Shown here in pieces: positions 34,401-43,622 of a DNA stretch of 64,000 bases (position 1 is the first letter of the stretch; each line of letters begins with the position of its first letter). The position numbers and the translations under genes are program-made. Under the pieces are notes generated by a model. The model made no database searches and had not been told where the DNA came from. It was given only the letters and a program-made list of their open reading frames with translations. This DNA is from Lumbricus rubellus (Eukaryota; Annelida; Clitellata; Crassiclitellata; Lumbricidae): assembly GCA_945859605.1 (NCBI GenBank), contig OX243824.1:24533323-24597322 (forward strand), in the 5' to 3' direction.

Positions 34401-34978
34401 AGACTCTAAATTACGATTATAGTTTTCAAGGAATGCAATGGAACCAAAGACACACAAGCAGCAATGCAAAGAAAATCAGTTCAGTTGGCGGAACAAACTG
34501 AGCTTCTCATTCATTTAAATCAAGTTTCTATTGCATACATGACTTCACTTGTAGCCATTTTGAGATTCTGGCCGCCATTTCGTCCGCCATTTTGGTTTAT
34601 TGGCACTGACTCCTATGTGATATTGATTCCATCGCATTTCTTGACCTTGAAAATGTTGAATTAGACTCTGAAATCATGTTTCCATTAGATATATGACTTC
34701 ACTTATAGCCATTTTAAGATTCTGGCCGCCATTTTGTCCGCCATTTTGGTTTTTCTGCAATGCCTCAAATGAGACCTTGTTTCCATTGCTTTCCTTGACC
34801 TCTAAAATGCTGATTTAGGCTCTGAAATCATGTTTCCAGTGCTTACATAACTTCACTTATAGCCGTTTAAGCTCCTGGCCGCCATTTTGTCCGCCATTTT
34901 GATTTTCTTTGCATTGCTGCTTGTGTGTCTTTGGTTCCATTGCATTCCTTGAAAACTATAATCGTAATTTAGAGTCTA
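34401..34978. repeat. Inverted repeat enclosing tandem 155-165-bp units
   Basis: About 75 bp at 34401-34481 (TAAATTACGATTATAG ... GCAATGCAAAGAAAATC) recur inverted at 34902-34977. Between and beyond them are three to four tandem units with GGCCGCCATTTTGTCCGCC and TGACTTCACTTATAGCC, starting near 34520, 34680 and 34830 with a diverged one near 34980. No ORF. The downstream end at about 35215-35250 (GGCCCACCCTGTATA) looks like a transposon terminus, but I found no partner. Confidence 0.75.
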
Positions 34979-35409
34979 AAATCGTGTTCCTATCACATAC
35001 AATACTTAACTTATAGCCATGTAAAGCAACTGATCACCAATTTGTCCGCCATCTTGTTTTCACATGCAACCACAAAAGATTCAGCTTGCTAACCGCGATT
35101 TTCGTTTTCAGCGGTGTAAAATTAGTATAGAAACGCCTGCTAGGAATTTTTTTACATGATTTGCTTCTATCAGTGTCATTTTCAGATTCCGAGCCTGGTC
35201 TATATTGGCAAAACCTCTGAGGCGTCTTTTTTGGCCCACCCTGTATATTAATTGTCGTCCGATCTGTGTGTATCTTCACCAGGACTTCCCAGACAATGTA
35301 TGGATTAAGTTTAGGTAGAGATTTGCTTGTCGCCAGTTTTTCCTGGGTGACTCTTCTTGCCTCCCCGTCTATGTCCTCTGACCACAGACTTCACGTGTAC
35401 ACGCCTAAT

Positions 35410-35920
35410 TTCTGCCGATCTCTCTCTCTCTTTCTCTGTTTCTGTCTCTATATCTGTCTCTGTATATGTATATGTCTCTATATGTCTCTCTGTCTGTCTC
35501 TCTGTCTGTCTCTCTGTATGTCTCTCTCGGTCTCTTTGTTTCTTTGTCTGTGTGTCTGTTCCTGCATGTCTATGTCTCACTGTCTCTGTCTATCTGTTTT
35601 TCTGTCTCTGTCTCTTTGTCTGTCTGTCTGTCTGTGTCGCTGTCTCTGTCTGTCTGTCTCTGTCTGTCTCTGTCTGTCTGTCTCTGTCTGTCTGTGTCTC
35701 TCTCTTTTCTCTCTCTCCTTGTTTGTCTCTCTGTCTGTCTCTGTCTGTCTCTCTGTCTGTCTCTCTGTCTCTCTCTCTTTTATCTCTCTCTTTGTCTGTC
35801 TCTGTCTATGTCTCTACCTGTGCCTGTCGATCTGTCTGTTTGTCTCTCTCTTTCTCTCTCTGTGTATGTGCCTCTTTTTCTCGATATCTGTACCTCTCTT
35901 TTGCTGTTTGTTTGTGTATA
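35410..35920. repeat. (TCTG/TCTC)n array
   Basis: About 500 bp of interrupted CTCTGTCTGTCTC repeats. A smaller (CTCTGT)n patch is at 36200-36305. Confidence 0.95.
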
Positions 35921-37259
35921 AGATATCGTGATCCACGACAACCAAAACATCGACTCTTGTCGGAATTAATCTTCGAGTCGTCACGTCAACTTCGCCAATG
36001 ACATTCTGATATTATTATCTGCTTTTAACCGTGTCGTCATATCATCAAGCTATTTCTGCAGAGAAGTCCTTGCAGTGAAAGTGTCTTTCTGGTCTATTTA
36101 CGTAGACATGTAGTCAAGTAGAATGTTTTTCCTCGAATTTATCTTATCCAATGAAATGCGAATATAACTGAACTACCGATAAGAAATTCTGCCTCCTTAA
36201 TTCTCTGTCTCTGTCTCTCTGTGTGTGTCTCTCTGTCTCTGTCTTTGTCTCTGTCTCTCTCTTTCTCTATGCCCTTCTCCTTCTATCTCTGTCTTTCTGT
36301 CTGTCTATGTCCCTCAGTGGCATATTGCATGCCGACAACTCACAGGGGCTGAGGACCATTATTTTGCATGGTATAAGCTTATTATCTGATCTACTTGAGT
36401 GAAAGGCAAACACTACATGTATCTGAGCGTCTGCATGCGTAGAGCCGTGTAAGACATTCCACAGAGCCGACACGTTTTCAGAGTTTACAAAGTCGAACCT
36501 GTAATTTCATCAGCTACGGTACTTTAATTGGTAAGCCCCTCTACCTAGGTCTGCCAACCGTCCCGGATTCGCCGGGACAGTCCCGGAATCGGCCCTGTGC
36601 GTCCCGTGTTCCGGACTGATCTAAAATTGTCCCGGAATTTGCGGTAGAGATGCACTTGACAAACTGTTGCTATTTTGCACACTAAACTCGGCAAGTTGTG
36701 TGATGATTTTGCGTTCTGCGCTCTATTAAACCTAACGTTGTTGGCTGAACATCGAAAGTTGGACAGCCCTGGGTTCAAGTCTTGAATACATTACAAAACA
36801 CTGACACTTAGTAGCATATTGTGTCCTATGCACTGTTAGTCCGTTCTAATGCTTTTTGAGAGATGAGGTGCTGATTTCCATGACTTTGTGCCTATGCATT
36901 ATTATAGGCTATATGTATAATTATGTGAAGCGTGTAAATTGGCAAAAATAATGCCATATCTAGTGACTGCGGGTGACCCAGAATGGCAAAGTCAAGAGTA
37001 AGTTTGCAGCCCTACCTCTATACGGTACATGAAACGTAGTTGCATAGCAGGTCAAACTCCGCTTTATAATAAACACAGTCTCCCATGCATGACTATTGCA
37101 TTATATAGTCTATAGAACTAGGCCTATATAACTATAAATTATAGTCTATACTTGTATTCGGAATTCGGTATAGATATTACACTCATAACAATAAACTGAA
37201 AAGAGAGTGATCAAGACGCTGGTGTTGAGTGTATTAGGCCTATTATAATAGTCCTGAAT
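35921..37259. other. No gene
   Basis: Nothing supported. A short minus-strand frame with a possible acceptor near 36500 was considered as a myosin exon and rejected. Confidence 0.5.
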
Positions 37260-37570
37260 GAATCGGAAGCATGAACAATGAGGAAGTATGCGATAAGAAG
37301 ATTGGAGGCTTTTGAGAATATTATTGTGGATTTGACGCAGAATGGAAAGAGTCAGCTGGAGGGAACACATGACGAATTAAGAAATTCTACAGATGAAGGA
37401 AGAGAAAAGATCAGAGCTGGGACAATAGGAGGACGGCAGAGAAAATGGATTGGCAACATCATGGCGGGGTGACACCATAATAAAAGACATCATTTAAGGA
37501 AGACTGAAGGGGGAAAGACACTGGACGGGATAATGACGACGGAAGGCTGCAGGGCATAGGCGTACGGGAG
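37260..37570 (+). mobile_element. Decayed LINE 3' fragment
   Basis: Frame remnants RKYAIRRLEAFENI and RQRKWIGNIMAG correspond to the C-terminal part of a LINE RT of the type at 11820. It is interrupted by indels and stops. Confidence 0.6.
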
Positions 37571-37795
37571 ATTTCAGCAGTGGGGGGTGTGAAGATTTTT
37601 AGTCATCGATTTGAAATCTCGTGAAAACTACTATTTTTCGAAAACCGAAAAGTTGACGACCTTTTTTAGTCGTCGTCGTCGGGTTTGACATCTCGAGAAA
37701 AACACTGCTTTTACTATTTCCCCGGGTCTGCTTGCCCGAAAAAACAGGCTTGCCCGAAATTGGGGGGGGGGCATTTGCCTCTGGACCCGCCTCGT
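37558..37795. mobile_element. MITE fragment (GCGTACGGGAGATTTCAGC)
   Basis: Begins AGGCGTACGGGAGATTTCAG and contains GACGACCTTTTTTAGTCGTC. The inverted relative at 52800-52920 shares the same end. A clear target duplication was not found. Confidence 0.5.
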
Positions 37796-38269
37796 AGGCC
37801 TCCGTCTATGCTACAGGGGACTGAAGAGAGTGGTACAGAATAGAGATGAGTGGCGTCGTTGGACATACGAACCTGCCTCGTGAGGACAGAGAACGAAAGA
37901 AGAGACACGGGTATACATGTACATAGTCATGATAATATTATGTACGTAATTTACATTAAACGTGCATACGTGAACAAATCACCTGTGATGTAGGTTATCC
38001 ACAGCTATGTAATCCACAAACAGTTCAGTTAAAACTTCGAAATATATAATAGTCCTACGCTGGCTGTGAAGCCCGTCTTTGCTTAAGATTTCCTAACTGA
38101 CCTCCGGATCGATACGACGATCATCTAGAAATCGTAATGGCGATTAGAAGACACACAGGTGTATTGCAGAGTGAACGCCAAGAACGCAGCACAGTGGGTG
38201 TAGCCGCTTTCTCGAGCGGTTCAAAGTACCACCATTGAGCAAACGTTTAGAATGAGGATAAATTGACAA

Positions 38270-38370
38270 AGACAGAGACAGACAGAGACAGAGACAGAGA
38301 CAGAGACAGAGACGGAGAGAAACAGAGACGGAGAGAGACATAGACAGAGAGACAAAGACAGAGATACAGG
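38270..38370. repeat. (CAGAGA)n repeat
   Basis: GACAGAGACAGAGACAGAGA run. Confidence 0.9.
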
Positions 38371-38659
38371 ACTAGTGAGAAGACGCAAGCTGGTGGTAGG
38401 CTATAAAGTAAGAGCAACGTTGCATTGTTTATCGCAGAGATATGAGGCCATTAAAAACCGATATTATCAAGCCATATGTGGTTATCGCATTTAAAATTTT
38501 AGATCTCTGTTCAGAGGAGCGGACGCCTATGTTTGGGCATGTAATAACTATAATATGCTAACAGTTCTAACTCGCATCGCTGACACAAAATAGTTTCTTA
38601 TTGTTATTTTGCTTGAAGATTTCGTAAAATTAAATAAATTTAATATTTCATTTAAGAGA

Positions 38660-39020
38660 TTCATAGACAATAGCCCCCATAAAGACCAGCTACTCAGAAG
38701 CGCTCCCGGCCCAACACCCGGCTAAAGACAACCGTCTTAAAAGTGGAACTTGGTCTCAAGGGCTCAAGGCATTGAACGTATAGTTCAACAGGGAGACCAT
38801 ACGAGTTCTCAGAACCAGCAACAGAAAAGGCACGGCGCTCCATAATAAAAGCGCGCGATTGGGGCATACAAGAAGCTCAGCCTGTTTAGAAGAGTGGAGA
38901 GAACCACGGCGCTGGATTAACTATTATTCTAGAAATTGCTCAATCTCAATTTTTGCCTGTTGTTGTTGTGCTGGGAGAGCCTCTGAGCAGTAGTCTTGAA
39001 GGGACACTGTATACATTAGC
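38660..39020 (+). mobile_element. LINE-tail-like remnant before the Polinton
   Basis: 38965-39010 reads GCTGGGAGAGCCTCTGAGCAGTAGTCTTGAAGGGACACTG over its length, a diverged version of the LINE 3' end at 17235-17275. Its complement-type counterpart (CTACTCAGAAGCGCTCCC) is at 38689-38706, so two remnants face each other around about 250 bp of unclassified sequence. Confidence 0.5.
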
Positions 39021-39046
39021 TAATAATAAAATTATACCTAGTAGGC

Positions 39047-39052
39047 TATGAC
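39047..39052. repeat. Polinton target duplication, left
   Basis: TATGAC, identical to 47766-47771. A 6-bp duplication is the Polinton/Maverick standard. Confidence 0.95.
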
Positions 39053-39096
39053 AGTAGTGGCTAACTGTCTTTTCTAAAACATCGTTAAAAACCCAT
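39053..39096 (+). repeat. Polinton left TIR (44 bp)
   Basis: Starts AGTAGTGGCTAACTGTC and ends TTAAAAACCCAT. Exact reverse complement of 47722-47765. The 5'-AG terminus is typical of Polintons. Confidence 0.95.
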
Positions 39097-39106
39097 TAAG
39101 AGAAGT

Positions 39107-39430
39107 CATTAAAAACCCATTAGTTACTAAAACATGTCGCACTAATGACCTAAAAGCAATTAGGTATCAAAACACAATGGACTTACGAATCATTAAAAAC
39201 CCATTAGTTACTAAAACATGTCGCACTAATGACCTAAAAGCAATTAGGTATCAAAACACAATGGACTTACGAATCATTAAAAACTCATTAGTTACTAAAA
39301 CATGTCGCGCTAATGACCTAAAAGCAATTAGGAATCAAAACACAATGGACCTAAAACCTCGTTAAAAACCCATTAGTTACTAAAACAGGTCGCACTAACT
39401 ATCAAAACACAATGGACTTAAAAGGCAATT
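39107..39430 (+). repeat. Subterminal 84-bp tandem array, about 3.8 copies
   Basis: Units start at 39107, 39191, 39275 and 39360 with CATTAAAAACCCATTAGTTA; each contains ACATGTCGCACTAATGACC and ends TATCAAAACACAATGGACTT. The fourth unit begins CCTCGTTAAAAACCCA, close to the inner end of the TIR (CATCGTTAAAAACCCA), so the array may derive from the TIR. The TATCAAAACACAA(T/A)GG word also occurs inverted near the right end. Confidence 0.9.
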
Positions 39431-39590
39431 ACTGAAACACTTAAGTCAATAGGCGTATGTTCTGGTAACCTTTTTGATGACTAAGCACCTCTGTAGTGTT
39501 CTAGAAGTTGTCATGCTTCATTGCACATTTCTTTGATCTAATTGTAAATATACCTGACTAAGCACTTTTTATTTCTTGTGACTGCAGCAA

Positions 39591-39598
39591 TATAAAAG
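39591..39598 (+). promoter_or_regulatory. Candidate TATA box of the Polinton gene block
   Basis: TATAAAAG, 54 bp before the first ATG (39653). It is the only well-placed TATA box before the first ORF. A second TATAAAG at 40628-40634 lies just after the ATPase stop and 40 bp before the next start. Confidence 0.55.
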
Positions 39599-39652
39599 TC
39601 TCCAGTCGTCATAAATCAATTCATTATTATTATATTCTAAAGAACAGCTGAT

Positions 39653-39973
39653 ATGTGTCCGAATATTAGTAAATGTGAAATGGATGTGTGTGGAAACTAC
39701 AAATGCGACTGCTGCATGTGTCAAAGTGAAGATGAGGAAAGCATTGAAAGTGAGAATGAAAAACTTGTAAAGTATAATACTATGAAGCTGAAATTTGATA
39801 ATGAAAATCTAAAGAAGTCTATCATTTGCAAAGTCTGTAAAGAAAGACAAGTACAAATACTATCTCTTCCATGTGCGCATATAAATATGTGTGAACCTTG
39901 CGCGGACATTGCAACGCACTGTCCCTCTTGTTGTGAACGCATCCTTGGAACTGTTAGAATATACATGGCATAA
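39653..39973 (+). CDS. IAP-type RING finger protein
   Basis: 106 codons. The C-terminal half is a C3HC4 RING of the type found at the end of inhibitor-of-apoptosis proteins: Cys59/62, Cys74, His76, Cys80/83 and Cys90/93, followed by the typical RILGTVRIYM-type tail. The N-terminal 25 residues hold another six cysteines, possibly a second metal site; residues 25-55 are acidic and helical. There is no BIR domain. RINGs of this type act as E3 ubiquitin ligases, and large DNA viruses use them against host death or defence pathways. First gene of the block; the role here is inferred. Confidence 0.85.
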   Translation: MCPNISKCEMDVCGNYKCDCCMCQSEDEESIESENEKLVKYNTMKLKFDNENLKKSIICKVCKERQVQILSLPCAHINMCEPCADIATHCPSCCERILGTVRIYMA

Positions 39974-40011
39974 AAAGAAGAGAACATCACAGTGCACATT
40001 TACTTTTCATT

Positions 40012-40626
40012 ATGGATCCAACTTGGTTACATCCATTCTCTGCTATAATCAGCGGTCCCAGTGGATGTGGAAAGACAAACTTCACTTTACGTTTTATAGA
40101 TCATTTAGACTACATGGTCAAGCCAGGTATAGAAAAAATTATATGGTGTTATGGTATTTACCAAGAAATTTTCGACAAATACACACAAGTTCAATTTCAC
40201 GAAGGATTGCCCGACTTGAATATTTTCGATGGCAAGCAAAAGACTCTACTCGTGCTAGACGACCTTATGAGCGAAACTGATCAGAGGGTTACAAACTTAT
40301 TCACCAAAGTTAGTCATCACAAGAACGTTTCCATACTATACCTGACGCAAAATCTTTTCTACAGTGGCAAGCATACAAGAACCATCAGTCTGAATGCTCA
40401 TTACTTTGTTCTTTTCAAAAATGTTAGAGACAGCACACAAGTTGCAATATTAGCACGCCAGATGTTTCCAGGCAAATCTAATTTTATGATAGAGGCATTC
40501 CACGATGCGACTATGGCGCCTTTCGGATATCTTCTGATCGACCTGAAGCCAGAAACTGACGAACGTTGTCGGCTGAGAACAAATATTTTTCCGGGAGAGG
40601 TGCATTACGTATATATGAGGAAATGA
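40012..40626 (+). CDS. Genome-packaging ATPase (A32/FtsK-HerA type)
   Basis: 204 codons. Walker A GPSGCGKT at residues 15-22, Walker B TLLVLDDLM at 78-86, and a sensor-like YLTQNLF about 30 residues further. Size and motifs match the packaging ATPases of Polintons, virophages and adintoviruses, which drive DNA into the preformed capsid. The start is the first ATG after the RING stop (38-bp gap). Its presence with capsid and protease genes implies virion formation. Confidence 0.9.
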   Translation: MDPTWLHPFSAIISGPSGCGKTNFTLRFIDHLDYMVKPGIEKIIWCYGIYQEIFDKYTQVQFHEGLPDLNIFDGKQKTLLVLDDLMSETDQRVTNLFTKVSHHKNVSILYLTQNLFYSGKHTRTISLNAHYFVLFKNVRDSTQVAILARQMFPGKSNFMIEAFHDATMAPFGYLLIDLKPETDERCRLRTNIFPGEVHYVYMRK

Positions 40627-40667
40627 ATATAAAGTCCCAACAACCTCGTATATCTCATTCATTCAAA

Positions 40668-40997
40668 ATGACTGCACCCATAGAGGAGAAGTTTGAGAAA
40701 CTCAGACTGCTTAAAGAGTCTTCACCTAAAGTAAGGAAACAGATTTTGAAAGACTGCAATTCTTCTCTGCTTTGCTGTCTTTGCGAGTGTGCAATCAACA
40801 TTTTAAAAGGCACGGTACCTTTAAAAGAGGGTCAGAAGAAAAGACTTGCTCGCTTCAAACACAAGTTGAGAAAACTTGCATCGAAAAAGACTCGACGAAA
40901 AATCAAAAAGCGTATAGTACAGACTGGCGGATTCATAGGTGCATTACTGACTCCTGTGCTTTCTTTTCTGGGTACGCTGCTAAGTAATAAAATATAG
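40668..40997 (+). CDS. Small basic protein with hydrophobic C-terminus
   Basis: 109 codons from the ATG giving MTAPIEEKFEKL. An in-frame ATG at 40623 would overlap the ATPase stop and is less likely. It has an N-terminal helical part with a Cys-rich LLCCLCECAINILKG segment, a strongly basic middle (KKRLARFKHKLRKLASKK, RRKIKKR), then a Gly/Leu-rich hydrophobic end GGFIGALLTPVLSFLGTLL. Similar small ORFs accompany capsid genes in Polinton/adintovirus-like elements; the function is unknown. It could bind DNA or lyse membranes, like adenoviral core or minor proteins. Confidence 0.8.
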   Translation: MTAPIEEKFEKLRLLKESSPKVRKQILKDCNSSLLCCLCECAINILKGTVPLKEGQKKRLARFKHKLRKLASKKTRRKIKKRIVQTGGFIGALLTPVLSFLGTLLSNKI

Positions 40998-40998
40998 T

Positions 40999-41232
40999 AT
41001 GGAACACACGAAGAAGATGGTTTTAGTGGAACCCAGACAGATAGAAAAATGGAAAGAGACTATGCTAGACAAAACATTATCTAGATTGGATACACAGATG
41101 TACGACATTCTGCATAGGAATATTGCAGACGATGATAAAGCCAAACTGTACACCAACAGTTTGAGTCGATACTTACACATTGACAAACCCAGCGTAGTTA
41201 CCAAGTTCGATTCCAAAGAAGACGCAGCGGAA

Positions 41233-41269
<37 letters not shown>

Positions 41270-41670
41270 GCGACCCCAACAAATCTAGCAGCAGTATAGA
41301 GGCACAAGTCTTGGAAACGGTGCCAAAGAAATGGAAAACTCAAGCTGCTAGACTCTTGTCACACATGAAGAGCAATCCCGACGTGTCTTGGACTTCTAAA
41401 GGCGAACTTATTTTAAAGGATGCAACTATTCCGAAAACTCACATGGTCGATTTGGTCAACGACCTTATGAGGAAACGTACGACGGCCTCCCCACCCACCG
41501 GGTGGCGACTCTTGGCAGAAGCTCTGAAAGACTCAAACATACCTCGTGAGTTGATTGGAAATCAAGAACGTTGGACGTATATTAATAACCCAATCGAAGA
41601 ATCCTCATCACTTACACCAAAGAACATTCGTGGAAAACAGCAAAGTCTGGCGAGTTGGATAACTTACTAA
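40999..41670 (+). CDS. Conserved Polinton-type protein with poly-Ala run
   Basis: 223 codons, starting one base after the previous stop. The N-terminal third is helical; about 14 alanines at residues 75-90 are encoded by a GCG run. The C-terminal half contains KTQAARLLSHMKSNPDVSW, IVDLVNDLMRKR-like sequence and PTGWRLLAEALKDSNIP-RELIGN. I recognise this C-terminal arrangement from uncharacterised proteins in Polinton/adintovirus-like elements. Function unknown; a structural or scaffolding role is possible. The Ala run is absent, as far as I recall, from relatives and is probably a repeat expansion. Confidence 0.8.
41229..41270 (+). repeat. (GCG)n run encoding poly-Ala
   Basis: About 13 consecutive GCG/GGC triplets inside the helical-protein ORF, in contrast to the AT-rich codon use of neighbouring ORFs. 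Confidence 0.9.
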
Positions 41671-41684
41671 TTTTTTGAATATCG

Positions 41685-42719
41685 ATGGAGGCGTACTTTG
41701 ATCCAAAGACACCTGGTAGTTTCGCAGGCGTGTCATCCTTTCAAAGACATCTTAGTGGTACATTTAAAAATAAAGACGTTAAAAATTGGTTGACCAAACA
41801 AGATGCATACACGTTACATAAACCAGTTAGATTGAACTTTAGGCGACGAAAGACTTTCTCTGTTGGTATTTGCGATCTTTGGCAGGCCGATCTGGCCAAT
41901 CTTTCAGCACTGTCGAAATATAATGATAAAAATAAATATATTTTAACCTGCATAGATGTCTTTTCTAAATATGCTTGGGCGGTACCCCTTAAATCAAAGT
42001 CCGGTGCGGACCTGACTGAGGCATTTTCAAACATTCTTACAGACAAACAGCCGGCCAATCTACAGACCGACAAGGGAACAGAGTTCCTTAATAAAACCTT
42101 TCAAAATCTGCTACGCAAAAATGCCATTCGCTTTTACACATCTGAAAATAGCGACATAAAAGCCTCTGTAGTCGAGCGGTTCAATAGAACCCTCAAGACG
42201 AAGATGTGGAAATACTTTACTTATAAGAATACTTATAGGTACATGGACATTTTACAAGATCTTGTACATTCGTACAACCACACGTACCATAGAAGTATAG
42301 GTATGGCGCCCATTGAGGTTTCTAAGGAAAATGAAAATAGTATTATAAAACGTTTGTATGGCGAAAAGAAACGGCCGCCCAATTGGAAATATGAAGTGAA
42401 CGACAAGGTCAGAATAGTAAAGACTAGGATAGCTTTTCAAAAGGGGTATTTACCAGCCTGGTCGACCGAAATTTTTAAAATTATAAAACGTGTGCCTACC
42501 GATCCAGTAACGTACGAACTGGAAGATTTGGCTGGCGAACAGATAAAGGGCAAATTCTACGAATTTGAGTTGCAGAGAATTTTAAAGGAGGACGACGTTT
42601 ACACGGTTGACAAAATTTTGAAAAGTCGTAAGCGGGGCGGCAAGACTGAATACTTTGTAAAGTGGAAAGGCTATGACACTAAATTCAACTCTTGGACACA
42701 CGATATATTCAAAGTTTAG
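41685..42719 (+). CDS. Retrovirus-type integrase with C-terminal chromodomain
   Basis: 344 codons. The N-terminal segment GSFAGVSSFQRHL...DAYTLHKPVR is the one found in Polinton integrases. RNase-H-fold core: Asp69 in LWQADL, Asp129 in LQTDKGTEF, and Glu164 in SVVERFNRTLK, with 34 residues between the last two. The basic C-terminal region is followed by a chromodomain at about 304-342 (VDKILKSRKRGG, YFVKWKGYD, SWTHDI) with aromatic cage residues. It catalyses insertion with a 6-bp stagger, in agreement with the TATGAC duplication. The chromodomain may direct insertion to methylated-histone chromatin. Confidence 0.95.
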   Translation: MEAYFDPKTPGSFAGVSSFQRHLSGTFKNKDVKNWLTKQDAYTLHKPVRLNFRRRKTFSVGICDLWQADLANLSALSKYNDKNKYILTCIDVFSKYAWAVPLKSKSGADLTEAFSNILTDKQPANLQTDKGTEFLNKTFQNLLRKNAIRFYTSENSDIKASVVERFNRTLKTKMWKYFTYKNTYRYMDILQDLVHSYNHTYHRSIGMAPIEVSKENENSIIKRLYGEKKRPPNWKYEVNDKVRIVKTRIAFQKGYLPAWSTEIFKIIKRVPTDPVTYELEDLAGEQIKGKFYEFELQRILKEDDVYTVDKILKSRKRGGKTEYFVKWKGYDTKFNSWTHDIFKV

Positions 42720-42759
42720 CTTCACATTCTTGCAGTCTGACACGCAAGCAGTAACGACA

Positions 42760-43620
42760 ATGTCGCACTTCTATCTTACTCTTCCAAGCAATTCTTCAAT
42801 GTCCCATTTCCCCGACAATACAACCACACACTTTACAACGAAATTGGAAAATGCAATTTCCCTCTCCGGACGCTGGGAAGCTGCTTTGACAGAGCTGCAA
42901 TATCCATATACATGGTACAATGTGCAAGGCGAGCAGGGCAACTTTATCTATAACCAAATTCCTAAAAGAACAGACCCCAATGCTGAGTGGCATTCTGTAC
43001 ATGAATTGTGTCATGTCCCTGCCGGCTATTACGAAAGCGTGGAAGATATAGTTCATACAGTGAACGAGAAAATAGAGGCAGCGGCCAAATTGCATTCGCT
43101 CGTTCGGCATCCAAAATTTGAATACGATAAAGTAACGAAAAGACTCACGGGTAAAATAAATCTTGCTACAAGTATAGGATTCTCTTCGCACCTGTGCGAT
43201 ATTTTTGGCATAGGAGAAAATCAGAAAGTTATCGAAAATTTCGATTACGGTCGCTATGTATACGAAAGTAGATACGAAGATTATATCAAAGCATGGGACG
43301 AGATGCCCGACAAGGAATGGGTTTCCCAGAAGACCTGCAATATAAATCCAGCATTTTCATACGTGTACGTGTATTGCAATATTTTGGAAACTGTGGCGCT
43401 TGGTGATGCGAAAGCGCCTTTGCTACGCATAGTCGATATAACTGGTAAAAGCGGTGACACCGTGCATGTCATGTACAAAAATGCAATATACGTACCGCTT
43501 CAGCAAAAGTCTTTCGATTCTATAGAGATATATATGAGAGGTGACAATGCCAAGCCTATACCATTCGAGTCTGGGAAGTCGCTCGTTATACTTCATTTCA
43601 GACAGTGCGCCAATATATAA
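42760..43620 (+). CDS. Candidate minor capsid (penton-like) protein, copy 1
   Basis: 286 codons, started at MSHFYLTLPSNSS because this aligns with copy 2; an upstream ATG at 42673 overlaps the integrase. Predominantly beta, with LSGRWEAALTELQYPYTWYN near residue 40 and IYVPLQQKSFDSIEI and PFESGKSLVILHFRQ at the end. Such ORFs sit beside the major capsid gene in Polinton/adintovirus-like elements. I infer a minor jelly-roll (penton-type) or vertex protein from position and size, not from a recognised fold. Structure prediction would decide. Confidence 0.75.
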   Translation: MSHFYLTLPSNSSMSHFPDNTTTHFTTKLENAISLSGRWEAALTELQYPYTWYNVQGEQGNFIYNQIPKRTDPNAEWHSVHELCHVPAGYYESVEDIVHTVNEKIEAAAKLHSLVRHPKFEYDKVTKRLTGKINLATSIGFSSHLCDIFGIGENQKVIENFDYGRYVYESRYEDYIKAWDEMPDKEWVSQKTCNINPAFSYVYVYCNILETVALGDAKAPLLRIVDITGKSGDTVHVMYKNAIYVPLQQKSFDSIEIYMRGDNAKPIPFESGKSLVILHFRQCANI

Positions 43621-43622
43621 AA

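Noticed and set aside
36390..36500. A further myosin exon (frame with ENVSALWNVLH)
   Set aside because: A possible acceptor exists, but no good donor, no recognised motif and no phase link to the 26878-26956 exon.
39107..39430. CRISPR-like array
   Set aside because: Units are directly adjacent 84-bp tandem repeats without unique spacers, in a eukaryotic transposon.
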